From: Bostrychus sinensis
Lineage: Eukaryota > Chordata > Actinopteri > Gobiiformes > Eleotridae
Direction: 5' to 3'
DNA length: 64,000 nucleotides
Assembly (NCBI GenBank): GCA_020698575.1
Contig: CM036257.1
Coordinates: 16,135,520-16,199,519, forward strand
Made by a program: the position numbers and the translations under genes. How positions within the stretch are numbered: position 1 is the first letter of the stretch; each line of letters begins with the position of its first letter. Positions 51,795-64,000 of this stretch are shown here, one piece after another. The notes beneath the pieces were generated by a model, which saw only the letters and a program-made list of their open reading frames with translations, was not told the origin of the DNA and ran no database searches.

Positions 51795-53965
51795 ATGGAC
51801 CAGCCGCTCCCTCCCCATGAAGGTCCAGAGCTCTCAGTGGTGGATATGCACACAGGAGGTGAGCCGCTACGGATCATCATCAGCGGCTATCCAACTGTCC
51901 AGGGTGACACTCTGTTGTCCAAAAGGCGCTACGTCCGTGAGCACCTGGACCATCTCAGGAGGGTCTTGATGTTTGAACCACGCGGCCACTACGACATGTA
52001 CGGGGCTCTGATAGTGGACAGTGAGCTTCCTGAGGCTGATCTAGGGGTGCTGTTCATGCACAATGAGGGCTACAGCACCATGTGTGGACACGCTGTCATT
52101 GCTCTGGGGCGGTTTGCAGTGGACTATAAAGTGGTGAAGGATCCACAGTCACCAGAGGCACAAGTGAACATCCACTGCCCCTGTGGACTTGTAAAAGCCT
52201 TTGTGGAGTATTCAAATGGTCAGACACGAGCAGTGAGGTTTCACAGTGTAGCAGCATTTGCTTTTGCTACAGGTGAGAGGATGATTTTGCTATGGTGGTG
52301 TGAGTATAATAACTGCTGTAATATTAATAACAGTCCTTTTCCTTAGATGTGACAGTAAAGGTGGAAGGATATGGCAATGTAAAAGTGGACATCAGTTATG
52401 GAGGGGCCTTTTATGCTTTTGTTGATGCACAAAGATTTGGTCTAGACGTGAACAAATCCAGGACTCGAGATCTGGTCGATGCAGCCACAGCAGTGACCAA
52501 AGCTGTCAAAGCTCAGGTAACAATGTACTACACTGTGAGTCAACTAATTCATAAACACCACTGTATAATATAATAAGTAGAAAAGTTGTTAAAAGTTTTA
52601 CTAAACCTTGATTATGCCAATTTACTACATTATACTAATAAATTGCCTTGAATTTTCTGTTTTTGTTTGAGAGTAAGATAATTATTTTCACAGTTTACTA
52701 TATGATGAAAGAAGTTACAGTGTTGTTTTTACAGTCAAAGACTGTATTTATTTCATTTAGACACCTTAAAAAGTAGATCTTATTTCTGGGCTTTGTTTTT
52801 GATAGGTGAAACTACACCATCCAACCAGCGATGACCTGGCTTTTCTGTATGGGACCATCCTCACTGACGGCAAAGATGAATATTCCACTGAACCTACTGC
52901 CAATGTCTGTGTGTTTGCTGAAGCACAGGTAATTCTTTAGGCCCATGGTTCTCAAACTGTGGTACAGGTATCAACGACAGTACACAGGAGTCTTCTGGTG
53001 GTACCCAGAATTTGCAATTCTTATTTACTTTAATTCAGAGACAGTTTTATTCTTATTTTTGTCCTACTGCAGCTGCCACTAATTAGTCTTTGTCTAGGCA
53101 CAGTTTAGTCCTAGGTTAGTCCTTTTTATTCTGAGTTTAGTCCAGGTTTAGTCAATTTTTTTGTCCCTTTTATGTTTTTTTTTCAACATGGTAAAATAAA
53201 AGCCAAAAATCTGCAGCTTTACGCAGCTTTAGAAACACAACTCGTTTGTTACCACTGTATTGTATGTAATGACATGACAATGGACGAGGCAAAGTAAACA
53301 CAAAATGGTTTAAAATGCCTTGTTTGCAGGTGGACCGAAGCCCCACTGGTTCTGGTGTGACTGCACGAGTGGCTCTTCAGTATCACAAAGGTCTGATTGA
53401 GCTGAACCAGACCAGGACTTTTCAGAGTGGAGCCACCGGGTCCCAGTTCAGAGGGAGAGTTGTGGAGGTAGGTAGGAATTAGGTCGAGTTTTATGGTCAA
53501 ATTAGTGTTTAATCAAAGGTCAACGGCAACTTGGCCTCAAAATGTTGTATCGTGCATGTGTGTATTAATGCAAGGCAAATTTTTATTTGTGTTAATCTTT
53601 AAGGTTGGCTTTTGATCAATTTATTTGTTCACCTTTCATCTACAATTATTTTGAGGCCTGTAGCCTTATTGGATGAAGAACACCATGACCCAGACCATTT
53701 TAAGTCACTACTTAGTGCTGCCTGTTTCACAGAAAGGTCCCTAAAACAATAAAACTACAGTCTCCATTGAATATGTCATAAGATAAACTAAAAATGTATA
53801 CATAAATAGTGTGCATAACATGATTTTTTTTTTCTCCAGGAGACAATGTGTGGAGACTTCAGGGCTGTTGTGGTGGAAGTGTCCGGCAGAGCGTTTTACA
53901 CTGGTGTTTCACGCTTTGTACAGGAGGCAGATGATAACCTCACTCAGGGGTTTCTGCTGAAGTAA
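51795..53965 (+). CDS. l3hypdh: trans-3-hydroxy-L-proline dehydratase
   Basis: Dehydrates trans-3-hydroxy-L-proline to pyrroline-2-carboxylate; a proline-racemase-family enzyme that degrades collagen-derived hydroxyproline. Exons: 51795-52272, 52347-52516, 52806-52928, 53330-53467, 53840-53965; 344 aa (human 354). Key residues: Cys in STMCGHAVIALGR (C97) and Thr in DRSPTGSG (T263), where proline racemases have a second Cys; this Thr marks a dehydratase. Other conserved stretches are VVDMHTGGEPLRI, RYVREHLDHLRR and VNIHCPCGLV. The first in-frame ATG (51795) follows a splice acceptor, so the 5' UTR is probably spliced. Human L3HYPDH is close to DAAM1, as here. Confidence 0.96.
52943..53050. mobile_element. 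hAT-like MITE fragment in l3hypdh intron 3
   Basis: The left end (catggttctcaaactgtggta) followed by ggagtcttctggtggtacc resembles the common fish 'ggttctcaaactgtggta' element. Only a fragment is present. It is followed at 53,090-53,160 by TTTAGTCC-type minisatellite units. Confidence 0.5.
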
Positions 53966-55435
53966 TGATCAAAGCTACGCGTCTTGGACTGTTAGACATA
54001 AACAGTTATTATACACAGTCTAGTCAAAGTTTGTGATGTCATTCAAGTGTCTATTTACAAATTAATGCCAGTGTTAAATCAGAATCAACTTAATGCTTTC
54101 AATATTCTGCCACTAGGGGGAGTTAGAAAGTTGTACGTTGACGGAGCTCCAATAGAGAAGTAATAGAGGCTTTATGATGGTTTTAAAAAGTTTAGTAAAT
54201 ACCTAAGTTTTTAGGGATTTTGTCTACAATGTATTTGGTTTTAGTGTTGCATAACCACTAATCCTAATCCTTGAGTGTAACAGCTCACATGACCAAGACT
54301 TCCCCACTGATAACCAACAAAAACAAAACATGTGACAAGAAACAATAGTCATATTTTTCCCCATTTATTTTTATCAGTTCATTATACACTGAAAGGCAAT
54401 ATTTAAATTACAAAAGACATGTGACAGTGGATGGATTTACACAACTAGGAAATACTTAAAACTTCCTCATGTGATGTTTCTGTCAATAATGAAAACATCA
54501 CAAGTGGAGTTGGAGTAAGAAATACTTTTTCTACTTTTCTGATGTAAATCCATCCATTACCCAGGAGACACATTTCATCTATTACAAAACAATGTAAAGG
54601 AGGACACTCCCAACACAAGGGAAAACAAGCGTATTGCTCATTCTGGATTTAATGGCATTTAACGTAACAACTTCATATGTTCATGTGCACTAAGCACACA
54701 GCCTTATATATAGATATATGTAATCTATGATGTGAGTATCCACACTAATTGAGATAATTATAAATTAGGCCCAAGCCTTTAAAGTACCCACTCAAAAATT
54801 AAAACTGACAGAGTTAAGGCCAGCTCAGACAAAACAGACAAAAAAGTCAAATGTGATCATATATAAAAATGCTGCACAATAATATTGAACACAAAAAACA
54901 ACTTCTCTGCTGCCTTTTCTGTAAAACGACCCAGCGTTTTTGTCCTGGGATGGTTTTGTCTGCAAGTGAATGACTTTAGTCTTTCTCCCAAAATTTACTC
55001 ATATGGACAGTTCTTGTGTGAAAGCAGCACAGTTAATCTAACAAACCAACAATAAAAATGGCCCCTTATATTTATAAACAGTCATGTCATTTGGTTTGAT
55101 GCTTGAAGAAAATGGCTGTACACTTGACTGTGCATAGATTTTGACATACAAAAACAGCATCTACCACATCTGGAAGGAAATGTAGCAATAGTGGTCACTG
55201 CGAGGAAGAAGAAGGATGGAGAACATTCAATTGAGCAGATTCCCATAAATGTCCAGCAGGAATAGTCTCATTTGGTCCAATATACAACACTGGCTTCCAC
55301 TATATTTTCTGTCAAAAAAGATGAAACATTGTATGCCAGGGCTGTAAAAGCCATGTGGGATTAGCTTGAGGACTGTGTCACTTGGGCCCACACATTGCAA
55401 ATAGACAGGCAAAACAAACTGCTCATCATCGTGGT
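53966..55435. other. l3hypdh 3' UTR and long 3' UTR of daam1
   Basis: Convergent 3' ends. The daam1 3' UTR reads leftward from 55,435; a minus-strand poly(A) hexamer is TTTATT at 54364-54369, giving about 1.07 kb of UTR. The l3hypdh end is unclear because I see no canonical hexamer shortly after its stop. No further gene. Confidence 0.55.
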
Positions 55436-56920
55436 TTAAAAGTTGAGTTTAGTGACCGGCCTTTCTCTGCTTGAGTCCGAGTTCTGGCTGTTAATGCGCT
55501 TACGGTTGCGCTTCATCTTTGACAAGTCTTTATCAAACACTTCGCCAGATCGCAAAGCAGACACCAAATCGTCAAACTCTCCTCCGTCGTCCTCCCCATT
55601 GGCCTTTGCTTTACGAGCCTTTCGCTCCCTTTCCCTCTGTTCTTTAAGCTGCATGACACAAGAATAAACACAGGAGGGTTTAAAATCATCATCATTTTTA
55701 ACATAATTTCCAAGGAGGCTATGTTTTTGTAGGTACTGGTTTGTTTTTTTGGCTGTTAGCAACATAGATCAGATGTGGTCAAATTGTGTTACATTTTCAT
55801 AAAAGGCAACAAATTATTAATTTTTGATGTGGCTTCGAATTACTCAGGACTTTAGGATTTTCTACATAATTTTTTTTTTTTTTTTACCATTGTGAGATAG
55901 GGCCAATTTCATAATGCAATTCCAAAACTAAGCCTAGGTTTTATAGGATAATAAAAATCTGAGTGTGGCACCATCATGGGAATAAAACTTTTGGTAAAAT
56001 TGTGCTTCAGGGTGGACCTGTAATGCCTTAATTTACTTCTAATTTTTGAATTGTAATACTTAAAAGACGAATGGTGCTTTGTGAGATGCCAGATAAACCT
56101 GGTAAGTGTGACCGACCTGAGCTTCCATCTTGGCCCTGCGCTCCTCCTCCTCTTTACGTTTCCTAATGTTCTCGTTCTCCTGCTGCGCCTCGGTGAACGA
56201 CTGCAAGAACTGGTCGAAGATGCCAAAGAACTCATCTGGCTGCATCTTACTGGCATCCTCTCCGAAGTGCTTTACTGCCCTGAGGAACTGCAGGACCACA
56301 GAAGAAAAAGGGGCACAGGGGGTTAGATTTACAGCGGGACACGGCAGAAGTAAGGGCTTATTCACTCTTTGACTGATTTACAGGAGTCTCATTAGGTTCC
56401 AGCTCTTTGAAATTGGACCGGGGCACCAGTTGTGAGGCTTTGAAGCCGAAGTGAACCCAGAATTGACCAGCTACTGATTACAGCTGAGTCTGGAGACTGG
56501 AGCCAGAGCCCAAATTAAGGCAGCGTGTTTGTGGGACATGTTCACAGCATGTTACAGGACGTCCAGATGTGAACAGACCAAATTCATTCTTGTTTAAAGA
56601 GTCGTACCCTAATAACAGGAGTAATTTATACTGTACAAAGAGAAACTTCACTCAATAAAATGTTAAAGTAATTTTGTGTGACCCCAAATATATTTCTCTT
56701 TAATAATAGATATTTAAGTGAAAAATTCAGTCATTCTATCCTTAATTAAAAACTGAATGTAGCTGTGACAAAGGCTGATAAAGAACACAACAAATCTCAC
56801 CTAACATCCTATTGCCAGTTTTCTCTTGGACTGCCACTGTTTGAGACCCTTCAGAGTTAGTTGCCAATTTGATGCAAACCACTTTACTTGTAGCAGTTTC
56901 ACACAGAATAAGTTTACTCT

Positions 56921-56955
<35 letters not shown>

Positions 56956-59900
56956 TCACAGTTCACAATAAATAAATAAAACATTGACATAAAAGAGGTC
57001 AATATGTAAAGCTGTTTTGAAGGTCACCAGGTTTTCTGGTTCATCTGCAAATACACTGAAATATTTAACTATGAGACTCAGTAAATGATTAACAGAAACT
57101 AATGGCTGCCATGTGAACACAGGGAACAGACACACATAAATTCAACCTGAAGGCATAAAGTTCACCCAGGAAATGAGAAAATTACCAGGTTTCTAGTTGT
57201 TGTCTAGTTGCCTTTAACTTTTCATCTTCACACATTACAGAAATGATGTACAGTGCTCTGCTCCTGGATGCGTCTAATAAAATTACATGATACAGCGGTT
57301 TCCACGTGTGACCAAAGACTTTTACAACTGTGACCAAAGAACACGCCTTCATCAAATTGTAAAATGATATCTAATCTTGTTCCCCCCATTTCTGGTTTTA
57401 CTTTCGACCTGCGCACATGGGTGACCAGTAAAAAACCTTTAGTCTTGGAGGCAGATTACTCACGCTGTTTTCCTAGAAAGGCTACCACTCAGCTATATAG
57501 ATACAGCTGATCTTTCCGGTCAGAAACACATTTTTGGTGAATGAGGACTTACCAGTTCCTTGGCCTCAGTCAATGAGTCCTCCACATCCGAGAAGCTGAA
57601 GCTGGCCACAGTAATAAACTGGCTCACCACAGACACAAACTTGTCGCCCAGCTCTTGTGGTCGCTTCTTCTGGAAGTCAAGCTCCTAATAAAAGAAAAAT
57701 TAAGTCATGAGTAGGGATATCATGCGCACCATATTTTATGAATCCAGCAATGACTCATCAAGCACATAAATGTTTGTGACTCACACTCTCAACACTTTTC
57801 AAACCGCTCCGCAGGTTACAGATATCTTTTTCCAACTCCGTCATACTACACAAGAAAAAAAGACAAGTTAAATGTGCAAATAAAAGGATTGGCAACTGGA
57901 GAATAAGCAGTAGTTTTCATCACATACTTGACTTTGGCTGCCTCTGGGATGCTTTTAAGATCCTCCTGGAACATTAGGACTTTGGGATACTTCTTTTCCA
58001 GTATAGTTATCAAGTAGTGAAGGAGGGTGATGTTTCTGCCAACACAGACATACAGCACATTTTAGGGCAGTCAAAGGGTCCATTGTAAAATATACTGCCT
58101 TTACTACACAGGCTGATATATAAATATCACATATATTGCACACTAATTTCCAGATGTGACTTTTAGCACTTTGTTTTACTGCCGCCAAATGTTTCAGGAA
58201 AAAAGGGCGCTCACTTGTCGATGCTGGATTTGGTGTCTGCAATCTTATTGAGGGACGACACTTTGAAGCCGTAAGCATTTCCCCTTTGACCTTTGTTCAT
58301 ATAGTTTCCAAAAGCCAGCACCACCTCCAGCAGCTGCTTTAGGTTTCTACTGTGTAAGATCTCCTTCGATGCTTTGGTCAGTGCTGGAATATTCAAACTT
58401 AATTTTACTATGTGCCATTTAACTACACATCTCACAAAAAAAATACTTATGTAACATCAAAAAGAAAAGAAAAACTAAGCCACCTTCCACTTTGGGTTTA
58501 ATCTCTGCAATTCTCTCTGCAAACTTCTTTTTGAAGTATAAAGATTGCAGCCTCTGCTGGTAGTGGTTTATTCTGGAAACACAATGGAAAATGTGTCATA
58601 AGACAGAAAAAGACCAAAATAATAAATTAGAAACAGGGAAATCCACAATTTATTTTAAAATCATAAACAAGGACATTATACTAAAGCATGCCGCCTCCAC
58701 TCTTTTCATGGTCTGTATAAAGTCATACTGTGGTAACTGAGCTTATTTTGGGTGAGTTTATATTTTGAGCCTATAAACCACTGACTCAACAGCTAATGAA
58801 AACCACAGTGACTTGTGTACATCCTGTATTGTGTAGAAAGGTGATTAACTAAACTTCACCAGACTCTTATAACACTAGATTTAATTACAGTGTTTTCTGT
58901 TCTGATCTCTATTCAGGACATTGTCTTGTTGATTGACACTGATGCACTTTATACACAATGTAAAATGCTTCATTTGTTTTCTTTTATTTACCACAACTAC
59001 ATAGAAAACACTTTTTTTGTTCAGAAGCCTCAATTAGAAAAAGTGATTCATGCAGACAGACATTGCTATGTATATAAAATACCTGCTCATCTCATAAAGG
59101 AAGCGGTCAGGTTTAGCCATTCGGTCCAATTCATGTTTGTGCTCCTCCAGAAGATCTACGTCGCTCTTCTCTGGGACAAACTTCAGCAGCTGAAACAGCA
59201 AAAGGCACTCTTTACCTCAAGCACCCTCGTTTACATTAAAAGGCAGTGGATGGGTTTATGATGTGGTCTCAGTCTGGTTGAGCAATTTTCCATTTAAAGG
59301 GGCTTACCGTAAAACTGAATCACTGCCAACACACCAAGTGTCTCTTTTGTACTAAATCAAGTTACCTGCTCCAACATGTCTTTGGGGAGATCCTCCTGTT
59401 CATCCATGGTCAGGATGGCTCTCTTGATCTCCTCATTTGAAAGCTTCAGACTGCAATAAAAAATATAAAGTTTTCACTTCACCTGTCAGTGGTCATAATG
59501 TTTTGCCTGATCAGTGCATCTTAAAAGGAGAATACTGCTGATAAAACGTACCGTGAGAGTAGGATGTTGCAGTTTTGGGCTCTCCGGCCATCAATCACTG
59601 ACAACTCCTTGACTTTTTTGGAGCCAAGTGTGTCATCTTCTGCCTCTTTCTATGAGCAAAGAGAATGTTATGAGTGAAGAGAATGTTAATCGTGATGTGG
59701 CTTTTGATAGAGTAAAAATACCATTATGGACTGAGACACCCCCAACAATAACAACACAGTCACACATACACACCACACCAAATCCAAGCAAACAAAACAC
59801 AGACGTAATGTACACTACTGGGTTGGACACAAATCACTTAAACAGAACAGGGACAGACACAGTACTGTATGTGCACTCACCTGTTTGGTGTTACTGATCA

Positions 59901-62900
59901 TAAAGAAGTCCTAAAATGCAGGCAAGAAGCAGGAAGATGTAAGCACTCATTAGAATAAGTAAAGCAGTTATGTGACGGCAGCCCATAAAACAAACAGCAA
60001 ATTAATCAAATCATGAAGTGAGCAGCAGTCAAACTTCGATAAATGTAATTCAATGTGGATAAATAGTATGCGTGCATGTTGATCATTACATGCTTTATGG
60101 GCCGGTTACATGCATTTTGAACCAATCAGGCAAAAATAACAATAGAAAAGTAACTTTATGAAGCTATGTTTTGGCTTATTAAAAGTCATGCTGATTCTTT
60201 GTGCAACCACATCCTAGGCCTCATTGCATATGGGGCTGATTTCTAACTAAAGCCAAAACTAAAGTTGATTTTGAGTAGCTTTGTCATCACACAAGCTCAA
60301 AACCACAGTTTGCACAAAAAACAATCTCAATGTGAAAAGCCATTGCTGAGTGATTCTACCATTATCTTGTAAGTGACTTAAAATTAAAACGGAAATAAAA
60401 CATATTTAAAAAACATGTGAAGAAGTGCACTGCAGGGACGTCAGTACCTGTTGTCTCTGATAGGCCGAGAAGGTCTTTTCAATGTCCTCCAGATCAAGGA
60501 TTTTGAAAACCTTTGCGTCATCCACTTCCATCCAGACGGTTCCCTCCAGTTTATTCTAACAGAGGACATATAATAATAAATGCACTGAAAAACAGTCAGT
60601 TATGGGGTAACAGTGGTACATTTTGGTGGGAATGGGTCCTCCTTACCTCAGCCAGCTTGGACCAATTGAAGGACTTTAGTGCATTGGCTGGCTGGGGAAT
60701 GTTCTTCTTCTTCAGGGATGGTCCCAGGGGTGCTCCAGGTGGTGGGGGAATGCCTCCGCCAATGAGTGGGCGTCCAGGGGGAGGTGGGGGTCCACCAGGA
60801 GGAGGCGGCGGGGGAGGGGGAGGAGGCATTCCACCTGGAGGAGGGGGTGGCGGAGGTAGGCCCATGCCTGCGAATGGTGACATTGGTGGGGGGGGTAGAG
60901 GGCCACCGGGTGGGCCAGGGGTGAGAGGTGGCCCGCCAGGAACCATAGTAGCCTGTCTCTAAAAGATGCACAGGCAATGACAAACCATTAGTACGCTGGT
61001 AATAAAAATATGTATTACATACTATAATAACAAACTGTAAAATAAAGATTATAAGAACATTTTAATTTAAAGTTATGAAAACATGTTGTTGGTGGAGTAA
61101 CATAAACCACAGAATCATAGGTATTAAGCCAAACCATAGTAGTAATTATTGAATGATATCTTTGTCCACTGTTATTTTCTGAGCCTCTAACAGTTTCCAT
61201 ATTTGAATTGAGTCTTTATTAAAGGGAATGTAAAGGGATGACGTACAGTGCTGAGCTCATGCAGTCGGGCAGTGAGTTCGGCCACTTGCTGTTTGACATT
61301 TTTGTGCTCTGTACTCTCTTTTTCAAGCTTCTCTTTCATCTTGTTGAGCGTCTGCATCATCTCCTCCTTCTCCTGTGTCTTGGCATCACATTCACGCTCT
61401 TTCTTTTCAAACTTCTGCTGCAGCTCATGGTGCTCTGTTGTGTAAGGATACTAGCTTATTAAACACTTGACCTAGTTAGATGACTTTCATTTAGTGGCGA
61501 CTTTATAATCAAACACACCTTTTCTCATCTTTTCTGCCTGCTCTTTCCACTGCTTCACCTCATTTTCATTGACCAGCCTGCCAAACAGATGAGACATAAT
61601 TAACAACACTGCATCAAAAAAAGCAGGGACTTAAAAGAGAAGATATTTTTGAACCAGCGCTGATCTAGAGCCTTCAGTCTAGTGGGCTCGTAATCACTTC
61701 CATGTGTGATAGTGCTTGGAGAAATGACTCACATCCGGACAACGTTCTTCACGTTAAAATTCTCCAATGGCGTGACATCGGGGTCGTGACCTTTGTCATT
61801 CTGCAGGACCATCTGCTGGACGATTCGGTCCAACAGCAGCCAGTACTGCACTGTGTTGCCGCTTCTCTTGTCTGTGAACAGAGGGAGGCATCAGGAAAAG
61901 GTGCTTCTCATTGACCCTACGACCTGACATATGCTTTCTGCAAGTTTAAAGTATTTATTAAGAATGGCATCTTCATCTGCGTCTAGATACAAAATGGCAA
62001 GGTATATTTTGGACACATCCATTGTACATAGGCCTGTTGTACATCAGAGACTTGTGTTTAATGAGTCTTACACATAGACCTTAAGGCATTTGAACAGTAA
62101 AAGATTTATTCATTCATTTATTCATTTATCTTCATCAGCCTATTTCTGTAAGGGTTTGCTGCTGGCTGGAGCTTATCCCAGCCATTACGGGCCTTAGGTG
62201 GGCAGTGGACAGCAATTTGCAAGGCTGACGCAGAGACATCCTCTGAGAGACTACCATTCACTCTCATATTTATTCACTAGGGGCAATTTAGAGTCATCAG
62301 TTCAACTAAAACATTAATGTCTTTGGACGGTGGGAGGAAGCAGCCCTACCTGGAGAGAACCACAGTAACACAGGAGCACTAACCACTCTGCCACTGTGTA
62401 CCCCACAGTACAAGGTAAACAGGTTAATTAGACATTCACAGGCTATTTCTTTTCTAAATTAGACATTATAAAAATAACTTAAGCAAATAAACAAGTGTGG
62501 GACAGTAAGCATTAGTCACTTTAGAGTTTTCAGTTTGGTTTGGAATGCACTTATCCTTTCCCAATACTGAATTAATCTGAATGAGTCAACACACTTTATC
62601 TTTTTTGGCCAGGGTTGGTGGCTCTGCAGTATTTTTAAGTGTTTACTTTGTGAGGGTAATACACTAGTTTCAGTTAATTGTGCTGAAGTACTTTTACAAG
62701 AGTAGCTTTTGACTTTTATCTTTTCAGTAGTATTCATGTTTGGTTTAAGCATTGAGGCTCACTTACGCGGCATTAGAAGACAGTGATGCAGGACAGACAT
62801 AAAGTGCGGATATGCATCGGTATGGTTCATCTTCTTCCGAATTAGATCAAAAACTTGGGTGGCACTTTTGGTGTCTATGTGTACCTGCAAGAAAAAAAGA

Positions 62901-63871
62901 AAATCATCAGTACATCAGTATAATTTTTACAGGAACAGGAAAATGGTTTGTTTTCCATACCGACTCAAACCGTTTAGATACTGCCAACTCATCCTCATTT
63001 CGGAGCATCTCAAAATAGTCTAAATGCCTTAAAAGAGAGAAAGGGGATTAAATGTACAGTCCAATAATGTATGCATGTATACGTGTTTTGTCCCACCTGT
63101 CTAATGTAGAATTTTCATGTGAACGTAGTTTGTCGATCACAGGTTGAATTCCCAGCATGAGGAACTCGTATCGGAGATGGATACGGAATTCCAAACTTGT
63201 CTTTTAGGAAAAAACAAACAAATGTCTTAAAAAAATGTACTGACTCATAAGATACATAGCGGCCTTCTGATGAAGTGAATCATAAAGCAGGGCTCACCTC
63301 TCCGGCTCCTTGACTCAGCACAGCATTAATAAAAGACATAATGGCTGTTTTAAGGTTGACCTCATCCCGGTATCGGCCTGTACTCCGGTCCAGATCATTT
63401 ATAAGTGTCTGGGAGGAACAAACCGTGGCAGGTGTTTCATTAAATTCAGACATTGGATTTTAAAGGTTATAATGCACAGTCTCTGGCTACTCCACTTCAA
63501 TATCTAGTTGTTTATAATGCAGTGTACACCGTCCCACCTGAAAGCGTGTTCTCTCACAGGCAAAGCGCTGGTAATGCAGCATTGCTTCCAGGATCTTCTT
63601 GTGGCCTCCCGGGACAAGACACACTGCACCCATGATCTCCAAAACTGCCACCTTGGTCTTGATGTTTTCTGTGGCCAGACTTTGGGCGATTATGTTAATG
63701 CTCTCACAGTGGGACAAGACATGGGCACGGCCCTGTGAGTTGTTCATTAGAGCCTTGATGCAGCCAATGAGAGATGTGTGGATCTGCGACTCTGTCGTCT
63801 CATAGTCCATAGTCTTCAGGAAGTTTAGGATACACGTGAGACCATCAAGGTCAATGAAGCGGGTCACAAAT
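55436..63871 (-). CDS. daam1: disheveled-associated activator of morphogenesis 1 (formin), 5' part missing
   Basis: Diaphanous-related formin that nucleates and elongates actin in Wnt/planar-cell-polarity signalling. Exons in transcript order: 63538-63871, 63298-63408, 63097-63200, 62961-63027, 62767-62884, 61733-61871, 61519-61577, 61247-61434, 60647-60958, 60448-60555, 59881-59910, 59552-59649, 59366-59450, 59083-59189, 58484-58572, 58215-58383, 57928-58035, 57785-57845, 57553-57684, 56117-56287, 55436-55648; phases agree, 933 aa plus a partial codon. About 145 N-terminal residues lie outside the window. Parts: armadillo/DID (LDGLTCILNFLK), dimerisation and coiled coil (KKERECDAKTQEKEEMMQ), poly-proline FH1 (exon 60647-60958), FH2 (NKLEGTVWMEV to about QENENIRKRKEEEERR) and C-terminal DAD (EFDDLVSALRSGEVFDKD) with RERPVTKLNF at the end, which is DAAM1 rather than DAAM2. 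Confidence 0.96.
56924..56955. repeat. (AAT)n microsatellite in daam1 intron
   Basis: About ten AAT/ATT trinucleotide units in a row. It is a simple-sequence tract inside the intron between the exons at 56117-56287 and 57553-57684. Confidence 0.9.
59881..59910 (-). CDS. daam1: 30-nt microexon of daam1
   Basis: A 30-nt exon encoding DFFMISNTKQ lies between the exons ending YQRQQ and starting KEAEDD. It has acceptor cattttag and donor gtgagt and keeps frame. Human DAAM1 has a skippable 10-residue segment at the same place, so this is probably an alternative microexon, likely neural. The microexon is in the FH2 domain's N-terminal region. Confidence 0.85.
60647..60958 (-). CDS. daam1: daam1 FH1 poly-proline exon
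   Basis: Encodes 104 residues with runs of up to ten prolines interspersed with Gly and Met, the profilin-actin-binding FH1. Because the coding strand is C-rich, the plus strand is a dense G tract (repeated ggagg and gggggt) that could form G-quadruplexes. The exon ends in SFNWSKLAE at the start of FH2. Confidence 0.9.
62117..62405 (+). repeat. dispersed teleost repeat, family B copy 2
   Basis: In a daam1 intron. Shares with copy 1 ctggagcttatcccagcc, attcactaggggcaat, gagtcatcag, gggaggaagc and gcactaaccactctgccac. The family is SINE-like and widespread in fish. Confidence 0.7.
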
Positions 63872-64000
63872 CTGACAAAAGAACAAGCATTTCAAATATT
63901 AATGCAATTCAAATGATGGGGAAAGTAATTATAGACTTTACAGTTGGACAACTAGGGTACTTGTAAATCTCAGAGACCTTTAGGAATGTCTGTTTTAAAG
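63872..64000 (-). other. daam1: daam1 intron at the window edge
   Basis: AT-rich intronic sequence upstream of the first daam1 exon seen here. The N-terminal coding exons (GTPase-binding part) and the promoter must lie beyond 64,000. Confidence 0.7.

Noticed and set aside
60513..60962. 149-aa Gly-rich open frame on the plus strand
   Set aside because: It is the complement of the poly-proline FH1 exon of daam1.

Overview
This window is nuclear DNA from a ray-finned (teleost) fish. It holds eight intron-split or intronless vertebrate genes with short to medium GT-AG introns. The intergenic DNA is AT-rich and carries typical teleost repeats: Tc1/mariner, hAT-like MITEs, a LINE 3' end, and short dispersed repeats that often end in '...ccactctgccac'. 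I see no bacterial operons, CRISPR arrays, rRNA genes or recognisable tRNA genes. The species cannot be fixed from the sequence alone.

Layout, left to right. (1) 1-4.76 kb: gene-free upstream DNA of vsx2 with several non-repetitive, homeodomain-site-rich blocks. (2) 4.76-9.55 kb, +: vsx2, the retinal paired-like homeobox gene, 5 exons. (3) 10.40-19.45 kb, +: acss1, mitochondrial acetyl-CoA synthetase, 14 exons. (4) 19.82-27.15 kb, -: abcd4, lysosomal ABC half-transporter for cobalamin, 19 exons, tail-to-tail with acss1. (5) 28.59-32.86 kb, -: sgpp1, sphingosine-1-phosphate phosphatase, 3 exons. (6) 34.99-46.35 kb, +: kcnh5, EAG2/Kv10.2 potassium channel, 11 exons plus a candidate 93-nt cassette exon. 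(7) 49.41-51.16 kb, +: an intronless 581-aa Staufen-like double-stranded-RNA-binding protein I cannot match to a named gene. (8) 51.80-53.97 kb, +: l3hypdh, trans-3-hydroxy-L-proline dehydratase, 5 exons. (9) 55.44-63.87 kb, -: daam1, a formin, 3' 21 exons only; its 5' part lies beyond the right edge.

Most of these genes (VSX2, ABCD4, SGPP1, KCNH5, L3HYPDH, DAAM1) are on human 14q23-q24, so this is a conserved block. ACSS1 is the exception: in human it neighbours VSX1 on chromosome 20, so vsx2-acss1 linkage here looks like the pre-duplication state. The genes do not form one pathway; they are linked by descent, and vsx2 may keep neighbours through long-range regulatory DNA.

The most unusual part is 48.8-51.8 kb. 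The Staufen-like gene has a promoter with a CRE and an RFX X-box. Its 3' UTR holds an insertion with 98-nt perfectly complementary arms and a 15-bp target-site duplication. Its mRNA should therefore carry a long hairpin of the type Staufen-family proteins bind, which suggests self-regulation. This is inferred from sequence and is untested.
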